64,000 nt of DNA, taken from positions 62,001 through 126,000 of the forward strand of contig NZ_CP042172.1 in the NCBI RefSeq assembly GCF_005937985.2, read 5' to 3'. The notes below the pieces were generated by a model. That model searched no databases and was not told where the DNA came from. It saw only the letters and a list, made by a program, of their open reading frames with translations. Position numbers and translations under genes: made by a program. The DNA comes from Arthrobacter sp. KBS0702 (lineage in GTDB: Bacteria > Actinomycetota > Actinomycetes > Actinomycetales > Micrococcaceae). Shown in pieces: positions 1-8,390 of this stretch (position 1 is its first letter; each line of letters starts with the position of its first letter).

Positions 1-2
1 GG

Positions 3-305
3 CACTGGGCCGTGCTCGACATCCCAGGGAACGTCACCTCGCTGCCGGCCGGCGCGGGATCGCGGCACGGCGGCGGCCTGCCGTTGGGTGCCTTCCAGCT
101 CCGGAACGACGGCGGTTCGGCAGGCTACCTCGGGGCAGCCCCGCCCAAGGGGCATGGACCGCACCGCTACGTCATCACGGTGTACGCCCTCAACATGGAA
201 AAGTCCGGGCTCGACGCCGGTGCATCCCCGGCCAAGCTGGAAGCCAAGCTCGGCCCGCACGTGCTGGCCCGGGCATCGCTGACCGGCATCTACGAACGGC
301 ACTGA
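3..305 (+). CDS. YbhB/YbcL family (PEBP-like) protein, 5' truncated by window edge
   Basis: This is the C-terminal part of a phosphatidylethanolamine-binding/Raf-kinase-inhibitor-like protein; the start lies before the window. About 100 residues are visible. They include the segment GAAPPKGHGPHRYVITVYAL (residues about 45-64 of the visible part), which matches the conserved PPxGxHRYxxxVYAL strand of the YbhB/YbcL family, and a C-terminal LARASLTGIYER typical of its end. The family folds as a small soluble ligand-binding protein whose bacterial role is unclear. The N-terminal ligand-site motif (DPDAP) cannot be checked. A dispersed palindrome begins 16 bases after the stop. Confidence 0.85.
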   Translation, partial: HWAVLDIPGNVTSLPAGAGSRHGGGLPLGAFQLRNDGGSAGYLGAAPPKGHGPHRYVITVYALNMEKSGLDAGASPAKLEAKLGPHVLARASLTGIYERH

Positions 306-321
306 CCGCCGCCCCCCGTCT

Positions 322-389
322 CCGTTTCGACGGTTCCCTGCGCCCTCGACGCCCACGCGCGTCGACTGGGCACGGAACCGTCGAAACGG
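322..389. repeat. Dispersed palindromic element, copy 1 (terminator-like)
   Basis: Perfect 16-bp inverted arms (322-337 and 374-389; left arm CCGTTTCGACGGTTCC) enclose a 36-base loop that itself contains a shorter imperfect dyad. A homologous copy with the same arms and a similar left half of the loop lies at 54834-54903. Both copies sit just after the stop codon of a rightward gene. That position suits a terminator, but no T-tract follows. A REP/MITE-like repeat that also ends transcription is my reading. Confidence 0.75.
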
Positions 390-406
390 CGCCGGCGCAG
401 CCCACG

Positions 407-412
407 TAGACT
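407..412 (+). promoter_or_regulatory. Candidate -10 element of a leaderless promoter
   Basis: TAGACT ends six bases before the ATG at 419, and there is no purine-rich ribosome site in between. This is the geometry of leaderless actinobacterial transcripts, so transcription would start at or next to the A of the ATG. The -35 region would fall in the right arm of the palindrome (about 384-389) and has no clear consensus. Confidence 0.45.
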
Positions 413-418
413 GGCAGC

Positions 419-1237
419 ATGCGGCTGGTAGCAAGTGATATCGACGGAACGATCCTCGGCCACGACGGCAAGATCAGCGACCGGACCGTGCGTGCTTTCC
501 ATGCCTGCCGCGACGCCGGGGTGGAACTGGTCTTCGTCACGGGCCGTCCGCCGCGCTGGCTGCACCCGCTGCAGAACCAGCTGGGCCACACCGGCACCGT
601 CATCTGCTCCAACGGCGCGGTGGTCTGGGACCTGGAGGCGGACCGGGTGGTGTCCGCCCGCGCGCTTGAGCTCGACGCCGTCTTCGAGGCCCGCCGGATC
701 ATCCAGCGGCTGCGCCCCTCCGCGCTGTTCGCCGCGGAAACCCTCACCGGATTCCACCTGGAACCGGGCTTCCTCGGAACCGGTTCCACCGGCCTGCTCG
801 CCGAGTTCACGCCGGCCCCGCTGCACCAGACGCTCAGCGCCGACGACGCCGTCGTGAAGTTCCTCGCGATCGTGCGGGAAGGGACCGCGGACGAGTTCCT
901 GGCCGAGGTGTCCCCGGCCGTCGCCCACCTGGCCGCGGCCACGCACTCGGCCCCGAACGTCGCCCTGTTGGAGCTTTCGCTGCCCGGCGTCAACAAGGCC
1001 GTGACCCTCGCCGAATACGCGGCGACCCTGGGCGTGCAGGCGCAGGACGTGGTGGCTTTCGGCGACATGCCCAACGACATCGAGATGCTGCGCTGGGCCG
1101 GGCACGGCTACGCCATGGCCAGCGGCCACCCGGAAGCCATCCGCGCCGCCGGCCAGCAGGCGCCGCATTTCGACGACGACGGCGTGGCGCAGATCCTCGA
1201 GGCGAAGCTCGCCGAACTCGGCGTCCGCCTCGCGTAA
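419..1237 (+). CDS. HAD superfamily Cof-type phosphatase
   Basis: A 272-residue haloacid-dehalogenase phosphatase of the Cof/YbiV type. Motif I is DIDGT (residues 7-11, nucleophile Asp7), followed by TGR (41-43). The motif III lysine is in VNKAVTL (Lys193), and motif IV is GDMPNDIE (215-222). The C2B-type cap lies between motifs I and III. Members dephosphorylate sugar phosphates, FMN, PLP or similar metabolites in the cytoplasm; the substrate here cannot be told. There is no Shine-Dalgarno sequence, and the ATG fits a leaderless transcript. A paralogous enzyme of the same class is encoded at 46310-47158. Confidence 0.9.
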   Translation: MRLVASDIDGTILGHDGKISDRTVRAFHACRDAGVELVFVTGRPPRWLHPLQNQLGHTGTVICSNGAVVWDLEADRVVSARALELDAVFEARRIIQRLRPSALFAAETLTGFHLEPGFLGTGSTGLLAEFTPAPLHQTLSADDAVVKFLAIVREGTADEFLAEVSPAVAHLAAATHSAPNVALLELSLPGVNKAVTLAEYAATLGVQAQDVVAFGDMPNDIEMLRWAGHGYAMASGHPEAIRAAGQQAPHFDDDGVAQILEAKLAELGVRLA

Positions 1238-1376
1238 GGTCCCGCACACCGAGTCACCCGTACATCGATCCGCCCCCGGCGGTCACGGGATTCCCAGCCG
1301 ACGGACAACTGCCGTTCACCTTGGCCTCCTAGGCTGGCAGCACCGAACGCATCGTATGACTGAGGGTGGGGCGATC

Positions 1377-1622
1377 ATGGCCAGGAACGGTAACCGACAT
1401 CTTGATGAGCAGCCGCTGCGGCGGGTGGCCCCCGACGCGCACTGGCAGAGCCTGCGCCAGGGTGACCGCGTGCGGGTGCGGCTCGCGCCGGGCTACGAGA
1501 CCGGCGGGTTCGTGGACGCGCTGACGGTGGACCACACCACGGTCTGGGTTGACCTCGACGGCGGCGGCCGCACGCTGCTGCACTGCAGCGACGGGGTGGA
1601 GATCCTGCCGCAGGGTTCCTGA
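1377..1622 (+). CDS. Small conserved hypothetical protein, 81 residues
   Basis: I do not recognise a named family. The protein is small, soluble and basic at the N-terminus. Its core LRQGDRVRVRLAPGYETGG, followed by VDALTVDHTTVWVDLDGG, looks like a short all-beta SH3/KOW-like barrel. The ATG at 1377 is preferred because GAGGGTGGGG lies just upstream (1362-1371). An in-frame ATG at 1356 would add seven residues but has no ribosome site. The GDPD gene follows 26 bases downstream on the same strand. Confidence 0.65.
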   Translation: MARNGNRHLDEQPLRRVAPDAHWQSLRQGDRVRVRLAPGYETGGFVDALTVDHTTVWVDLDGGGRTLLHCSDGVEILPQGS

Positions 1623-1636
1623 GCGCGCTCCTCCGG

Positions 1637-1642
1637 TACGCT
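1637..1642 (+). promoter_or_regulatory. Candidate -10 element of a leaderless promoter for the GDPD gene
   Basis: TACGCT ends six bases before the GTG at 1649, and no Shine-Dalgarno sequence is present. The same TANNNT-N6-start geometry recurs at several genes of the window. Confidence 0.4.
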
Positions 1643-1648
1643 TCAGAG

Positions 1649-2449
1649 GTGACCGCGCCGCACCCTTTCCTTGAACACGGCAGCGCTGCGGGCGAGCCCG
1701 TGGCAATGGCCCACCGCGGCTTCTCGCCGGAGGGCGCCGAGAATTCCATGGCCGCGTTCCGCGCCGCCGTCGCCCTCGGCTACCGCTACCTGGAAACGGA
1801 CGTCCACACCACAGCGGACGGCGTCCTGCTGCTCTTCCACGATGAAACCCTGGACCGCGTCACGGACGGCAGCGGCCGGATCTCCGAGCTGCCCGCCGAG
1901 GCGGTGGCCAAGGCCCGGATCGCCGGAGCGGAGCCGGTCCCGCTGCTGGCCGAACTCGTCATGGAGTTCCCGGACATCCGGCTCAACCTCGACGTCAAAG
2001 ACTGGAACTCGGTGGAAACCCTGGCCGCGGCGATCGAGCAGTACGGCCTGCACGACCGCGTCCTGATTGCCAGCTTCTCGGACCGGCGGCGGCGTGCGGT
2101 GCTGCGCCGCCTCAGCCGACCCGCCGCAAGCTCCGCCGGCATGGCCTCGAACGCCCTCTTCGTGCTGCTGGGCCCCCTGCTTCCCGCGCCGCTGCTGCGC
2201 CGGGTGGGGGCCCGGGCCCTGCGCGACATCCACGCCCTGCAGGTCCCGGTCCGCTACGGCGCGGTGCCCGTGGTGACGGCGGGGTTCGTCCGCCGCGCCC
2301 ACCGCCACGGCCTGCACGTCCATGTCTGGACCATCAACGAGGCGGCCGAGATGCACCGACTGCTGGACCTCGGGGTTGACGGGATCGTCACCGACCGGGC
2401 CGACCTGCTCAAGGCGGTCCTGCAGGAGCGTGGGCAGTGGCCGGACTGA
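1649..2449 (+). CDS. Glycerophosphodiester phosphodiesterase family protein
   Basis: A 266-residue cytoplasmic-type GDPD that hydrolyses glycerophosphodiesters to sn-glycerol 3-phosphate and an alcohol. The TIM-barrel active site is visible. It has HRG (22-24) with ENS (31-33), the metal ligands in LETDVH (Glu49, Asp51) and the second catalytic His in FHDETLDR (His64). The C-terminus keeps VHVWTINE and GVDGIVTDRADLL, as usual for the family. There is no signal peptide. The GTG start has a candidate leaderless promoter. The gene converges with nnrD, leaving only 29 bases between them. Confidence 0.93.
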   Translation: MTAPHPFLEHGSAAGEPVAMAHRGFSPEGAENSMAAFRAAVALGYRYLETDVHTTADGVLLLFHDETLDRVTDGSGRISELPAEAVAKARIAGAEPVPLLAELVMEFPDIRLNLDVKDWNSVETLAAAIEQYGLHDRVLIASFSDRRRRAVLRRLSRPAASSAGMASNALFVLLGPLLPAPLLRRVGARALRDIHALQVPVRYGAVPVVTAGFVRRAHRHGLHVHVWTINEAAEMHRLLDLGVDGIVTDRADLLKAVLQERGQWPD

Positions 2450-2478
2450 CGTCCGGTACCGCGCCCGGGCCTTGTCGC

Positions 2479-3366
2479 TCAGCTGCTGAGTTCCACCATC
2501 AGCGCCGGTAATTCGTCGCCGAGCTCCCGGGCCAGGTAGCCCAGTCCGCCGAGTTTGCTCGCGAGCCGGTCGCCGGCGGCGGCATGCAGATGGGATCCCC
2601 AGCAGGCGGCCTGCGCGTCGCTGGTTCCGCGCGCCCGGAGGCCCGCGATGGCGCCGGCCAGGACGTCGCCGCTCCCGGAGGTGCCGAGCCCGCTGTGCCC
2701 GGTGGTGATTTCCCAGAGGCCCCCGCCGGGTTCCGCTATCACCCCTTGGCAGCTCACCACAGCCTGGTAGGCGTCGGCAATCTTTGGCACGTCCCGCGTG
2801 AGGTCCCCAATGTCCCGCCCCAGCAGGATGCTGCCTTCGGTGATGTTCGGGGTCAGGATCAGCCGGCCCGCCCAAGGCTTCAGCTCGTCCGCCAGCTCGG
2901 GCAGGCAGCCCAGGGCATAAGCGTCGAGGACAACGGCGGGGCCCCGCTTCGGGCGGCCCCGCCCCGGCAGCAGCAGCCCCCGCAGCAGGGCCAGCGTCTC
3001 ATCCTTATCGTCCAGTCCGGGCCCGACGAGGACGGCGTCAGCTGCCCCCACCTCGTCGGCCAGCAGCGACGCCGAGGAGCCTTTCACCGATCCGCGCGCC
3101 GTCTCCGGCAGGCCCACCACGCCGGACTCGGGAAACGCGACCGCCAGCTGAACCGCCGTCGACTCCGCCACCGCCAGGGTCAGCCGGCCGGCGCCGGAGC
3201 GGAGAGCCGCGACGCCGGCCAGCAGGGCTGCCCCGGGCGTCTTACGGGCACCGCCGACCACCAGTACCGAACCGCGGTCGTCCTTGCCGTCACCGCCGCC
3301 GGGCAGCGGCCAGCCGCGCAGCAGGGTTGGTGTCAGCTGCACTGTGGCCTCAGCGGGGGTGGACAT
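2479..3366 (-). CDS. nnrD: ADP-dependent NAD(P)H-hydrate dehydratase (YjeF C-domain type)
   Basis: A 295-residue stand-alone NnrD with the ribokinase-like fold, which repairs hydrated NADH/NADPH using ADP. Visible are the N-terminal glycine loop SVLVVGGARKTPGAAL (33-48), the VLVGPGL strand (112-118) and the phosphate/catalytic motif GTSGSGDVLAG (228-238, Asp234). Two usually conserved segments differ: the DAD-A-L motif reads DAYAL, and the TPHPGE motif reads TPNITE. The start lies inside the end of the upstream histidine-phosphatase gene (17-base overlap), so the pair is probably translationally coupled. No NnrE epimerase is fused or adjacent. Confidence 0.88.
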   Translation of the reverse strand: MSTPAEATVQLTPTLLRGWPLPGGGDGKDDRGSVLVVGGARKTPGAALLAGVAALRSGAGRLTLAVAESTAVQLAVAFPESGVVGLPETARGSVKGSSASLLADEVGAADAVLVGPGLDDKDETLALLRGLLLPGRGRPKRGPAVVLDAYALGCLPELADELKPWAGRLILTPNITEGSILLGRDIGDLTRDVPKIADAYQAVVSCQGVIAEPGGGLWEITTGHSGLGTSGSGDVLAGAIAGLRARGTSDAQAACWGSHLHAAAGDRLASKLGGLGYLARELGDELPALMVELSS

Positions 3367-4120
3367 TTGCGTCTCCGGCGTGCTCGGTGACGGGGACGCC
3401 GTGCTCCGTCAGATGGTCCGCCATGTTGAAGCTTTCCAGCTTCCACGCTCCCGTGGCGTCCGTCCGCACGAAGCGGCTGACCGAGGCGTTCAGGACGCTG
3501 GTGGTGGCGGCGATGTCCAGCAGTTCCGCCTCCGTGAGGTCCTCGAGAATGTAGCGAAACAGCACGATCAAGGCGTCGTGGCAGACCAGCAGGACCTCTT
3601 CGCCGGGGTGGTCGCGGTCGAGGTCGGCCAGCAGCGACCGGAGCCGTAGCACGACGTCGGCCCACGATTCGCCGCCCGGCGGCCGGTAGTAGAACTTCCC
3701 CAGCCACCGCCGGCGCTGGGCTTCCTCCGGCAGCCGGGCCTCCACGCCAGCGGAGGTCAGCATGTCCAGGATCCCGAGTTCGCGGTCCCGGAGCCGTTCA
3801 TCCAGCCGAATCCGCTCCTGCCACCCGCCGGTCTGGACGGCGAGTTCCGCGGTCTGGCGTGCCCGGGCGTAGGGGGAGGACCACACGGCGGCACGGTCCG
3901 GTTCGGGGACTGCGGCGAGCAGCCGGCCCAGCGCCAGCGCCTGATCCCGGCCGGTGTCGGAGAGTCCGACGTCGGCGTCGCGCGCCGGAACCTTGATGAC
4001 GTGCGCCCCCGCCTCGTGGGCGAGCGTGGCAGCCACGTTTCCTTCGCTTTCCCCGTGCCGGACCAGGACGAGTCCCCTGATGCCGGGCCGGCCGCCGTTG
4101 GCCTGTCCGCTGCTGCCCAC
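3350..4120 (-). CDS. Histidine phosphatase family (phosphoglycerate-mutase-like) protein
   Basis: A 256-residue phosphohistidine phosphatase. The catalytic RHG motif is in LVLVRHGESEGN (Arg21, His22), and the second histidine is in LLVCHDALIV. Arginine-rich segments such as SSPYARARQTAE complete the phosphate pocket. I place the start at the GTG at 4120 because AGGAGG lies five bases upstream (4126-4131 on the other strand). An ATG at 4168 would add 16 residues without a ribosome site. It overlaps nnrD by 17 bases. The substrate is unknown; family members act on phosphosugars, nucleotides or phosphoproteins. Confidence 0.88.
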   Translation of the reverse strand: MGSSGQANGGRPGIRGLVLVRHGESEGNVAATLAHEAGAHVIKVPARDADVGLSDTGRDQALALGRLLAAVPEPDRAAVWSSPYARARQTAELAVQTGGWQERIRLDERLRDRELGILDMLTSAGVEARLPEEAQRRRWLGKFYYRPPGGESWADVVLRLRSLLADLDRDHPGEEVLLVCHDALIVLFRYILEDLTEAELLDIAATTSVLNASVSRFVRTDATGAWKLESFNMADHLTEHGVPVTEHAGDANVHPR

Positions 4121-4274
4121 CGTTGCCTCCTGTGCTCTGGTCCCGCGGGAGCGGACCGATACTGCCACGGCCTGCCGCGGGAGGTTGCCGGGTTTCCGGA
4201 AGTGCCCACGTTACTACCGCGCCCCGGCCTTGTCGCGGGGTGGGAAAGTCGGTGCCGGCTGGCAGGATGGAGCC

Positions 4275-5399
4275 ATGCGTATCCTGATCGCCCCGGACAA
4301 GTTCAAGGGTTCCCTGACCGCCGCCGAAGCTGCCGCCGCAATGGCCGAGGGAGCCCTGCGGGTCTACCCTGAGGCCGAGACCGTCCAGTTCCCGGTGGCC
4401 GACGGCGGCGAAGGCACCCTGGAGGCCGCTCTCGCCGCCGGGTACGAGGAGCGCCTGAACGCCGTCGTCGGGCCCATCCTGGCCCCGATCGGCGCGGCTT
4501 GGGCCATCCGCCAGGACGCGTTCGGCGGCGCAACCGCCGTCATCGAGACGGCGCAGGCATCCGGGCTCGCGCACATGGAACCCACCCCCGCCAACGCCCT
4601 GCGCGCACACAGCTACGGGTGCGGGCAGCTGATCGCGGCCGCGCTCGACGCCGGTGCGACCGAAATCGTGCTCGGCGTGGGCGGCTCGGCTATGAGCGAC
4701 GGCGGCAGCGGTGCCCTGCGCGCCCTGGGCCTCAAGCCCGTGGACGCTGCCGGGAGCGTGGTGCCCCTCGGCGGCGGCTCGCTCGCCGAAGTGGCCGCCG
4801 TTGACCTCGGCGGACTGGATCCCCGGCTGGCCGCCGTGAAGTTCCGGATCGCCGTGGATGTGCAGAATCCGCTGTACGGACCCGACGGTGCGGCCCATGT
4901 TTTCGGCCCCCAGAAGGGCGCCGACGAGGAGGCCGTGGAAGTGCTCGACGCCGGGCTGCGCAACTGGGCGTCGGTGTTGCGTCAGGCCAGCGGCAGGGAC
5001 GTCAACGTCCCGGGCGCCGGCGCGGCCGGCGGCTTCCCGGCGTCGTTCCTGGCCTTCACAAACGCGTCGCTGGAAGGCGGCTTCGAACTCGTGGCCGGGC
5101 TCACCGGCCTGGCCGAAAAACTCGTCGAGGCGGACCTGGTGATCACGGGGGAGGGCTCCCTGGACTCCCAGTCGCTGACCGGAAAGGCGCCGATTGCCTT
5201 GGCCGACGCCGCCCACGCGCGGGGCATCCCGGTGATTATGGTCGCCGGCCGGATCCTCGTGACGCCGGAGGACCTGGCCCGCCACGGGGTGGTCGCGGCC
5301 GCCCAGTTGCTGGACGCGGCGCCAAGCCCGGCCGAGGCGATCGCGAAAGCCGCGAAGTACCTGGCGTGGACCACCAGCCAGGTACTCGAAGGGGCCTAA
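4275..5399 (+). CDS. Glycerate kinase (type II, GarK/GlxK family)
   Basis: A 374-residue glycerate kinase that phosphorylates D-glycerate with ATP, feeding photorespiratory-like, serine or glucarate-derived glycerate into glycolysis. The N-terminus MRILIAPDKFKGSLTA and the internal VADGGEGTLEA, GVGGSAMSDGGSG and DLVITGEGSLDSQSLTGKAP segments are signatures of the family. The length is normal. The ATG at 4275 is preceded by GGATGGAGCC; a hexamer CAGGAT six bases upstream also fits a leaderless start. The gene stands alone and diverges from the histidine-phosphatase/nnrD pair. Confidence 0.93.
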   Translation: MRILIAPDKFKGSLTAAEAAAAMAEGALRVYPEAETVQFPVADGGEGTLEAALAAGYEERLNAVVGPILAPIGAAWAIRQDAFGGATAVIETAQASGLAHMEPTPANALRAHSYGCGQLIAAALDAGATEIVLGVGGSAMSDGGSGALRALGLKPVDAAGSVVPLGGGSLAEVAAVDLGGLDPRLAAVKFRIAVDVQNPLYGPDGAAHVFGPQKGADEEAVEVLDAGLRNWASVLRQASGRDVNVPGAGAAGGFPASFLAFTNASLEGGFELVAGLTGLAEKLVEADLVITGEGSLDSQSLTGKAPIALADAAHARGIPVIMVAGRILVTPEDLARHGVVAAAQLLDAAPSPAEAIAKAAKYLAWTTSQVLEGA

Positions 5400-5529
5400 C
5401 CCGGAAAGGTGCTCCCGGCGGTCCGACCCTGTTCCCGGCGTGCCTTCGACGTTAAACTGGCTTCAATTGGGGGCCGTGACTCCCTGCCAGGGCCACGAGC
5501 AAAACCGTGGCCCCGCCCAGGAGAGCAAG

Positions 5530-7068
5530 ATGTCCATGAAGCGCAACAGCCCCCGCCGCCCCAGGCTCCAGGAGCGCCGGCTCGAGGTCGAACACATCAA
5601 CGTCGTTGACCGCCGCGTCATGCGCAAGGCCCTCGGCGGCACCATCGTCGGAAACACGATGGAGTGGTACGACGTCGGGGTGTTCGGGTACCTGATCACC
5701 ACCATGGGCCCGGTCTTCCTGCCCGAGGCTGACAAGACGGTGCAGAACCTGTTCCTGCTCGGCACCTTCGGCGCCACCTTCGTGGCGCGGCCGCTGGGCG
5801 GGGTGTTCTTTGGCTGGCTGGGCGACAAGATCGGCCGCCAGCGGGTCCTCGCGATGACCCTCATCATCATGGCCGCCTCTACCTTCGTGGTGGGGCTGCT
5901 GCCCGGCTACGCCGTGCTCGGAATCTGGGCCGCCGTCCTGCTCGTCGCCACCAAGCTGATCCAGGGCTTCTCCACCGGCGGCGAGTACGCCGGTGCCACC
6001 ACTTTCGTCAGCGAACACGCCCCGGACGCCCGACGCGGCTACTTCGCGAGCTTCCTGGACCTGGGCAGCTACATGGGCTTCGCCATCGGCGCGGCGCTGG
6101 TAACGCTGTTGCAGGTCACCCTCGGCGGCGACGCGATGGAGGCGTGGGGCTGGCGGCTCCCGTTCCTGATCGCCGGTCCGCTGGGCCTGATTGCCATCTA
6201 TTTCCGGATGAAGATCGAGGAATCACCGGCGTTCCAGGCCAGCCTCGACGCGCAGGCCGCCGGCAGTCCGGCGGGGGAGGCCGCGGAAACCAAGGGCCCG
6301 GTGGCCATCTTCGCGTCGCACTGGCGCGGAATCCTGCTGGCCATGATCCTGGTGGCCGCGGCGAACACGGTCGGCTACGCGCTGACGTCCTACATGCCGA
6401 CGTACCTGACGTCCAACAAAGGCTACGACGAGCTCCACGGCACCCTGCTGACCATTCCGATCCTGGTCCTGATGTCCGCAGCGATTCCGCTGACGGGCCG
6501 GCTCTCGGACCGGATCGGGCGGCGGCCGGTGCTCTGGATCGGCTCGCTGGGTACGGTGGTGCTGGCCGCCCCGGCCTTCCTCCTGATCGGCATCGGCGCC
6601 ATCTGGTCGACACTCCTGGGCCTGGCGCTGATCGCGTTTCCGCTGACGTTCTACGTGGCCAACCTGGCCTCGGCGCTTCCTGCCCTCTTCCCGACGGAGA
6701 GCCGTTATGGCGCGATGGGCATCGCCTACAACTTCGCCGTGGCCATCTTCGGCGGCACGGCCCCGTTCATCATCGCTTCGCTGATTGCCGCGTCCGGCAA
6801 CGAAATGATGCCGGCGTACTACCTGATGGCTACCTCGGCGATCGGGGCGGTGGCGGTGTACTTCATCACGGAGACAGCGGGTAAGCCGTTGAGGGGGTCG
6901 ATGCCGAGCGTCGACACGATCGAGGAAGCCCACGAGCTCGTGGCCGGACAGGACTCCAACGAGAACCTTGACCTCAACCAGATGCCGTTCGACCACACCT
7001 ATGAGCCCGCCGAGGGCCAGGAGCCGCCGGCTGGCGCCGCCGAGCGCAAGGAACGCCCCGCGGACTAG
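5530..7068 (+). CDS. MFS transporter, metabolite:H+ symporter (MHS) family
   Basis: A 512-residue, 12-helix inner-membrane symporter of the ProP/ShiA/KgtP type. The signatures are NTMEWYDVGVFGYL in helix 1, the loop-2/3 motif RPLGGVFFGWLGDKIGRQ, and STGGEYAGATTFVSEHAPDARRG. The second half repeats a loop motif as GRLSDRIGRRP. Likely substrates are small carboxylates or osmolytes such as proline and betaine; the sequence does not decide. The ATG at 5530 has AGGAG seven bases upstream. A longer frame reaches back to 5440 without a ribosome site. The charged tail (about 60 residues) is hydrophilic and probably disordered. Confidence 0.92.
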   Translation: MSMKRNSPRRPRLQERRLEVEHINVVDRRVMRKALGGTIVGNTMEWYDVGVFGYLITTMGPVFLPEADKTVQNLFLLGTFGATFVARPLGGVFFGWLGDKIGRQRVLAMTLIIMAASTFVVGLLPGYAVLGIWAAVLLVATKLIQGFSTGGEYAGATTFVSEHAPDARRGYFASFLDLGSYMGFAIGAALVTLLQVTLGGDAMEAWGWRLPFLIAGPLGLIAIYFRMKIEESPAFQASLDAQAAGSPAGEAAETKGPVAIFASHWRGILLAMILVAAANTVGYALTSYMPTYLTSNKGYDELHGTLLTIPILVLMSAAIPLTGRLSDRIGRRPVLWIGSLGTVVLAAPAFLLIGIGAIWSTLLGLALIAFPLTFYVANLASALPALFPTESRYGAMGIAYNFAVAIFGGTAPFIIASLIAASGNEMMPAYYLMATSAIGAVAVYFITETAGKPLRGSMPSVDTIEEAHELVAGQDSNENLDLNQMPFDHTYEPAEGQEPPAGAAERKERPAD

Positions 7069-7079
7069 GCGAGCCGGTG

Positions 7080-7742
7080 CTAGGCGCCGGTCTCGTAGTG
7101 CGGCTCGGCCACGGGCTTGGACTCAGGTGAGCCTTTCTCCCGCAGGTACACGGAGGCACCGACCAGCACCGCTACGGCGAGGAACTCGCTCTGCCAGTTC
7201 TGGAACGACTCGAACCAGAACCGGCTCGTGGCGAAATAGCCCAGCACGCTGACGGGGGGCTGGCCGTGCGCTAGCTGCTCCTGGCTGTACTCCTCGCTGC
7301 CGCCGACTGCGTGCAGCACGACGGACAGCAGGAACAGCAACAGGAACATGATCGAGAGCGAGTGCTCGTAAAGCTTGAGTACCCAGCCGCCACGGCGCAC
7401 CGGCCACGGCGTCGTCGCCTTGATCGCGGCGTTCCGCGGATCCTCGTCCTGCGGCGCGTTCTGTCCCATCGGTTTGGACTCGGAGGAGCCTTTTTGGAAG
7501 AGGAACACCGTCAGGATGACGTACATGCCCATCTGCAGGAACTCCGACTCCCAGTTCTCGAAGGTCGCCTCCAGGAAGGCGCCGGTACCCAGGTACTCGA
7601 AGATCCCGACGGCGGACTGGCCGTGGGAAACCTGGTCCTCGCTGTAATCGGCCGCCCCGCTGACCACCATGCCGCCGAAGAAGACGAGGAAAAGTCCGAT
7701 GTTGGCCAGCAGCAGTCCGTGTTCCTTGGCCCACTTGCGCAT
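7080..7742 (-). CDS. DUF6766 family membrane protein with internal duplication
   Basis: A 220-residue protein that matches the actinobacterial/proteobacterial DUF6766 family by its FENWESEFLQMG and KGSSESKP motifs. It is two tandem copies of one module: residues about 1-91 (two helices, ENWESEFLQ at 62-70, KGSSESKP at 84-91) and about 119-210 (two helices, QNWQSEFLA at 181-189, KGSPESKP at 203-210). The total is about four membrane segments. The function is unknown. The start has AGGAGC upstream. It lies 55 bases downstream of the DUF6328 gene on the same strand, and the two may be co-transcribed. Confidence 0.82.
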   Translation of the reverse strand: MRKWAKEHGLLLANIGLFLVFFGGMVVSGAADYSEDQVSHGQSAVGIFEYLGTGAFLEATFENWESEFLQMGMYVILTVFLFQKGSSESKPMGQNAPQDEDPRNAAIKATTPWPVRRGGWVLKLYEHSLSIMFLLLFLLSVVLHAVGGSEEYSQEQLAHGQPPVSVLGYFATSRFWFESFQNWQSEFLAVAVLVGASVYLREKGSPESKPVAEPHYETGA

Positions 7743-7797
7743 CTTTGCTCCTGAATCTGGATGAATGAATGGTCTGAACGTCTGTAGCGGCCATGAC

Positions 7798-8289
7798 TTA
7801 GCCCCGAACGGCCCGACGGCGGAGCCGGTTGGGAATCAGGACCAGCAACGCCAACAATATGGCGAGCAGTGCGCCGCCGGCCGTAAGCCCGGCGGCCCGT
7901 CCCGCCACCACGTCGAAGACCAGCGCCGAGGTTCCCACGCTCAGGAGGGCGACGCCGGCCAGCGCCACCTTCGCGATGCGGTCCGCGCTCGCCACGAGGG
8001 TTTCCTTGAGCCCCCTGCGGAAGAGCCTGCGGTGCGCGCTGACCGGCAGCAGGATCAAGGCCGTTGTCAGTGCCGCCAGGACGACGTTCGTGAGGTAGAG
8101 CACCAGCTCAAAGCCGTCCAGTGTCTCGAAACGGGCCTGGAAGGGCAGCGTCAGCAGGAAACCCGCAAGGATCTGGACGCCCGTCTGGAGCACCCGGAGT
8201 TCCTGTAGCAGCTCCGCCCAGTTGCGGTCCATCTTTTCGTCGAAGGTCTCGTCCCGGCCGCCCTGGCGGCTTTCCCCGGTGTCCGGCAT
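7798..8289 (-). CDS. DUF6328 family membrane protein
   Basis: A 163-residue membrane protein of a family often labelled DUF6328. The hallmark is ELLQELRVLQTGVQILAGFL (residues 26-45), followed by LPFQARF. Four hydrophobic segments can be drawn at about 36-50, 61-83, 105-128 and 134-153. The function is unknown. The start ATG has AGGAGC seven bases upstream. The gene diverges from the SDR gene across a 101-base region that contains the palindrome TAAGCTTA. Confidence 0.82.
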   Translation of the reverse strand: MPDTGESRQGGRDETFDEKMDRNWAELLQELRVLQTGVQILAGFLLTLPFQARFETLDGFELVLYLTNVVLAALTTALILLPVSAHRRLFRRGLKETLVASADRIAKVALAGVALLSVGTSALVFDVVAGRAAGLTAGGALLAILLALLVLIPNRLRRRAVRG

Positions 8290-8319
8290 CAGCGCTCCTA
8301 ACGTGGATCAAAACTTGGT

Positions 8320-8331
8320 ACTAAGCTTACT
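8320..8331. promoter_or_regulatory. Palindromic site in the DUF6328/SDR divergent region
   Basis: The sequence ACTAAGCTTACT has a perfect 8-bp core (TAAGCTTA, 8322-8329) in an AT-richer stretch between divergently transcribed genes. The location suits an operator or activator site shared by both directions. No known binding protein can be named from the sequence. Confidence 0.35.
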
Positions 8332-8390
8332 GACGATTTTCGGGTACGGTGGAGAAACAGGAAAACCGACACATTTGGGTAGGTGGACTA

